64,000 nucleotides of DNA from Hyphomicrobium_A sp963724945 (GTDB lineage: Bacteria; Pseudomonadota; Alphaproteobacteria; Rhizobiales; Hyphomicrobiaceae): NCBI GenBank assembly GCA_963724945.1, contig CAVRWL010000003.1:806001-870000 (forward strand), written 5' to 3'. How positions within the stretch are numbered: position 1 is the first letter of the stretch; each line of letters starts with the position of its first letter. Of this stretch, positions 60,792-64,000 are shown in pieces. A program made the translations under genes and the position numbers. The notes under the pieces are model-generated. The model had not been told where the DNA came from and did not search any database. It saw nothing but the letters and a program-made list of their open reading frames with translations.

Positions 60792-62465
60792 ATGGCAATG
60801 GCCGGCATCAGTGCAAATCGGCTGGAGCTTCTGCAGATAGCCGAGGCAGTCGCCCGCGAGAAGTCGATCGATCGCAAGATCGTCATCGAGGCGATGGAGG
60901 ATGCGATCCAGAAGGCCGCCAAGTCGCGCTACGGAGCGGAGAACGACATCCGCTGCGAGATCGACCCCAAGACCGGCGAGGCGCGGCTGTCGCGCGTGCT
61001 CGCGGTCGTTGAGACGGTCGAGAACGACTCGACGCAAGTGACGCTCGAGGAGGCGCAGCAGCGCAACAAGGACGCCAAGATCGGCGATCTCATCGCCGAG
61101 CCGCTGCCGCCTCTGGATTTCGGCCGCGTCGCCGCGCAGAACGCCAAGCAGGTGATCGTGCAGAAGGTGCGCGAGGCCGAGCGCGAGCGCCACTACAACG
61201 AGTACAAGGACCGCATCGGCGAGATCGTCAACGGCACGGTCAAGCGCGTCGAGTACGGCAACGTCATCGTCGATCTCGGACGCGCCGAGGGCGTCATCCG
61301 CCGCGACGAGATGATCCCGCGCGAGAACGTGCGCTACGGCGACCGCATCCGCGCCTACATCTACAACGTCAGCCGCGAGCAGCGCGGACCGCAGATCTTC
61401 CTCTCCCGCGCCCGGCCCGAGTTCATGTCGAAGCTCTTTGCCCAAGAGGTGCCGGAGATCTACGACGGCGTCGTGGAGATCAAGTCGGTTGCCCGCGATC
61501 CGGGATCGCGCGCCAAAATCGCAGTGATCTCCAAGGATTCCTCCATCGATCCCGTCGGCGCCTGCGTCGGCATGCGCGGCTCACGCGTGCAGGCCGTGGT
61601 CAACGAGCTGCAGGGCGAGAAGGTCGACATCATCCAGTGGAACCCCGACGCGGCGAGCTTCATCGTCAATGCGCTCGCTCCCGCCGAGGTGACGAAGGTC
61701 GTGCTCGACGAGGATACGAACCGCATCGAGGTCGTGGTGCCTGAGAGCCAGCTCTCGCTTGCGATCGGCCGGCGCGGCCAGAACGTGCGGCTCGCCTCCC
61801 AGCTCACCGGCTGGGACATCGACATCCTGACCGAGCAGGAGGAGTCGGAGCGCCGTCAGAAGGAGTTTACCGAGCGCTCGCAGATGCTCATGGAGGCGCT
61901 CGACGTCGACGAGGTCATCGCGCAGCTGCTCGTCACCGAAGGCTTCGCCTCGATCGAGGAGGTCGCCTACGTCGATCTCTCCGAGATCGCGCACATCGAA
62001 GGCTTCGATGAGCACACGGCCAACGAGATCCAGACGCGCGCGCGCGAGTACCTGGAGAAGCAAGAGGCCGACCGCGACGCCAAACGGCGCGAGCTCGGCG
62101 TCTCCGACGACGTCGCCAAGGTGCAGGGCGTGACGACCGCGATGATGGTGGCGTTCGGCGAGAACGACATCAAGACGCTCGAGGACCTCGCCGATTGCGC
62201 CACTGACGATCTCGTCGGCTGGACCGAGAGGAAGAAGGAAAAGGATGCCGAGCCCGTGCGCCACAAGGGCGTGCTGGAGAGCTTCGAGATCGGCCGCAAG
62301 GAGGCCGAGGACATGATTATGTCGGCGCGGGTGCTGGCCGGCTGGGTGAAGGCGGAGGATCTCTTGCCGCCGCCGGAGCCTGAAGCGGAAGCGGGCGAGG
62401 CGGCTGAAGCGGCCGAAGGCGAGGCCGGGGCTGAGGGCGGCAAAGACGCCGCCGCCGAAGGCTAG
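60792..62465 (+). CDS. nusA: transcription termination/antitermination factor NusA
   Basis: This 557-residue protein binds RNA polymerase. It has the N-terminal domain (ANRLELLQIAEAVAREKSID), an S1 domain (about 135-200), two KH domains (GACVGMRGSRVQAVVNEL and LAIGRRGQNVRLASQLTG), and two C-terminal helix-hairpin-helix repeats (about 360-520), ending in an Ala/Glu-rich tail. Length is normal for alphaproteobacterial NusA. Confidence 0.96.
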   Translation: MAMAGISANRLELLQIAEAVAREKSIDRKIVIEAMEDAIQKAAKSRYGAENDIRCEIDPKTGEARLSRVLAVVETVENDSTQVTLEEAQQRNKDAKIGDLIAEPLPPLDFGRVAAQNAKQVIVQKVREAERERHYNEYKDRIGEIVNGTVKRVEYGNVIVDLGRAEGVIRRDEMIPRENVRYGDRIRAYIYNVSREQRGPQIFLSRARPEFMSKLFAQEVPEIYDGVVEIKSVARDPGSRAKIAVISKDSSIDPVGACVGMRGSRVQAVVNELQGEKVDIIQWNPDAASFIVNALAPAEVTKVVLDEDTNRIEVVVPESQLSLAIGRRGQNVRLASQLTGWDIDILTEQEESERRQKEFTERSQMLMEALDVDEVIAQLLVTEGFASIEEVAYVDLSEIAHIEGFDEHTANEIQTRAREYLEKQEADRDAKRRELGVSDDVAKVQGVTTAMMVAFGENDIKTLEDLADCATDDLVGWTERKKEKDAEPVRHKGVLESFEIGRKEAEDMIMSARVLAGWVKAEDLLPPPEPEAEAGEAAEAAEGEAGAEGGKDAAAEG

Positions 62466-62497
62466 ACGGCAATGTCGGGTGGCGGCAGGAGACCGGT

Positions 62498-63145
62498 TTG
62501 GGCGCTGAAGGTCAGCAGCACGATCACGACGACGGCGTTGCGGCGCCGGGCTCGCTGCGCCGCTGTGTCGTCACGCGCGCCGAGCGCGATCCCGCCGATC
62601 TTGTCCGTTTCGTCGTAGACCCCGCCGGCACGATCGTTCCCGATCTGGCGCGAAAGCTTCCCGGGCGCGGCGTCTGGGTGACGGCGGACAGCGCCACCGT
62701 TGCCGCTGCGGCCAAGGGCAACGCATTTGCGAAAAGCCTGAAACGGCAAGTCGTTGTGCCGGCCGACTTGTCGAATGTCGTCGAGAGCCTATTTGTTAAG
62801 CGGGTGCTCGAGGCGCTCTCCCTTACAAATAAGGCGGGCCTTGTTACGACCGGCTTCGAGAAGGTCGACGCGCTTCTGGGAAGCAGCCGGGCGGCGGCGC
62901 TGTTGCACGGATCGGACGCGGCAAGCGACGGTAGAGACCGGCTCGACCGTAAATTTACAGCGGTCGGCCGGGAAAAAGGCCGGTCGGGGCCCATTGTTGA
63001 TTGGCTCACCATCGCACAATTGAGCTTGGCCATCGGCCGGGCAAATGTGGTACATGCTGCCCTCAAACAGGGCGGAGCCACCAACCGGTTTCTGAGGGAG
63101 GCCGAGCGCTTGCGGCGCTACCGGTCGGGCTTGGGCACATCCTGA
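62498..63145 (+). CDS. YlxR-like RNA-binding protein with L7Ae-like C-terminus
   Basis: This 215-residue protein has the YlxR (DUF448) domain at about 18-95 (RRCVVTRAERDPADLVRFVV, KLPGRGVWVTAD) and an L7Ae-like domain (about 105-185) with ALSLTNKAGLVTTGFEKVD. Such proteins are found between nusA and infB and probably bind RNA; the detailed role is unknown. The start is TTG 62498. Confidence 0.88.
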   Translation: MGAEGQQHDHDDGVAAPGSLRRCVVTRAERDPADLVRFVVDPAGTIVPDLARKLPGRGVWVTADSATVAAAAKGNAFAKSLKRQVVVPADLSNVVESLFVKRVLEALSLTNKAGLVTTGFEKVDALLGSSRAAALLHGSDAASDGRDRLDRKFTAVGREKGRSGPIVDWLTIAQLSLAIGRANVVHAALKQGGATNRFLREAERLRRYRSGLGTS

Positions 63146-63186
63146 CGGGCTCGAGCCCGCGGACTTTTGGAGTTTTGAAGAAGAGC

Positions 63187-64000
63187 ATGACAGAAACGAA
63201 GGACACCACCGAGAAGACCCTCCCCGGAGGCGTGCGCAAGCCGCTCTCGCTGCAGCGGACGGTCGAGAGCGGCCATGTCCGGCAGAACTTCAGCCACGGT
63301 CGCTCGAAGTCGGTTGTCGTCGAAAAGCGCAGAACGCGCAAACTCGCAGCCCCCGGCGCCGCGGCGGAGGCCGAGGCTCCCGTCGTCGAAGCTCCGCCCG
63401 AGGCGCCGGCGCTCAAGAAGAAGCCTGTCAAGGCCGAGGTCCCCGCTGCTGAGAAAGCGCCCGCCGCGCCTGCCGGCAGAACACTGTCGGAAGAGGAGCG
63501 CGACGCGCGCGCCCGTGCGCTTGCCGCCGCCCGCGTCCGCGAGGACGCCGAGCGTGTCGCCGAGCGCGCGAAGATGGAATCTGCCGAGCGCGCTGCCGCC
63601 GCCGCGCCGGCAGAGGCTCTGAAGGCCGATCGCGCGCCTGAAGCGCGTTCGGCGACGGCGAAGGCCGAGCCCTCCGCGCCGACGCAGGCGCGGACCGGGG
63701 GCGGCCCCGCCGCCAAGACGCGCCCATCGTCATTCAATCCCGCGCTGCAGCCGCGCGAAGGCGGCAAACCGCGCGAGATCGATATTCCCGGCCCCCCGCG
63801 CGCCAAGCCCGAGGCCGAGGCACCGGCGAAGCGCACCGGACGTGCAGTCGCCGTCGAGGTGAGCGACGAGGACGAGAGCCGCGGGCCGCAGAAGGGGCGC
63901 AAGCCCGGCACCCGCACGCCGGTCGTCAAGGCCGACGAGCGGCGCGAGCGCGTCAAGCTGACGATCAACAACGCCTTCGACGAAAAGCAGCGTGAGCGCT
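63187..64000 (+). CDS. infB: translation initiation factor IF-2, N-terminal part (cut by window end)
   Basis: Only the first 271 codons are present. They start ATG 63187, about 40 bases after the YlxR gene stop. The alphaproteobacterial IF-2 N-terminus is clear: VRKPLSLQRTVESGHVRQNF, SHGRSKSVVVEKRRTRK, and then a long Ala/Pro/Glu/Arg-rich linker (LSEEERDARARALAAARVRE). The GTPase domain lies beyond the window. Position after nusA and ylxR supports the call. Confidence 0.94.
   Translation, partial: MTETKDTTEKTLPGGVRKPLSLQRTVESGHVRQNFSHGRSKSVVVEKRRTRKLAAPGAAAEAEAPVVEAPPEAPALKKKPVKAEVPAAEKAPAAPAGRTLSEEERDARARALAAARVREDAERVAERAKMESAERAAAAAPAEALKADRAPEARSATAKAEPSAPTQARTGGGPAAKTRPSSFNPALQPREGGKPREIDIPGPPRAKPEAEAPAKRTGRAVAVEVSDEDESRGPQKGRKPGTRTPVVKADERRERVKLTINNAFDEKQRER

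Noticed and set aside
1..64000. CRISPR array, prophage or secretion-system cluster
   Set aside because: No regularly spaced repeats, phage structural genes or secretion components were found on either strand.

Overview
The window comes from a GC-rich alphaproteobacterium, most likely of the order Hyphomicrobiales (Rhizobiales). The evidence is gene order: htpX-rsmB-heparinase-purH; tsaB-rimI-fur-plsC-miaB-phoH-ybeY-corC-lnt-HTH-metK-trmB; and rimP-nusA-ylxR-infB. These are classic alphaproteobacterial blocks. DUF1674, the NADP malic enzyme with a phosphotransacetylase-like tail, and an iron-control-element-like operator in front of nfu fit the same group. The species cannot be named from this window.

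Layout. (1) Positions 1-3300 are an accessory, decaying segment: the 3' end of an IS1182-type transposase and the remains of a large gene with a PD-(D/E)XK-like N-terminus and a PIN-like C-terminus, split over several frames. (2) 3300-19300 is mostly housekeeping and envelope: extensin-like protein, DUF1674, htpX, rsmB, heparinase-like, purH, a frameshifted MFS transporter, two TPM proteins with LemA, an orphan ParA, tRNA-Gly, a prolyl-tRNA editing protein and a thioredoxin-TPR protein. (3) 19300-31700 is rich in signalling: LON-substrate-domain protein, Trm112, a hybrid histidine kinase, an OlsB-like acyltransferase, a GGDEF-EAL protein, a FadL-like porin, and then a three-gene quorum-sensing locus. 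That locus encodes a response regulator (lqsR-like), a sensor kinase (lqsS-like) and an alpha-hydroxyketone autoinducer synthase (lqsA/cqsA-like). (4) 31700-45500 holds GST, PHA depolymerase, malic enzyme, mutS, glnD, an OmpA-type protein, rhomboid protease and murJ. (5) 45500-64000 is a long co-directional core block from trpS to the 5' part of infB.

The most interesting system is the alpha-hydroxyketone (LAI-1/CAI-1 type) signalling locus at about 27590-31361. Kinase and regulator are divergent around tandem 18-bp repeats. Synthase and kinase genes converge and overlap by 132 bp. A FadL-like outer-membrane channel and a c-di-GMP protein lie directly beside the locus, suggesting signal uptake and c-di-GMP output, though that link is inference.

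Caution on sequence quality: trpS, miaB and the MFS gene each carry a +1 frame change, and the frame changes in the decayed nuclease gene also go in the +1 direction. Conserved, normally essential genes being broken this way suggests indel errors in the assembly, so the pseudogene calls need read-level confirmation.
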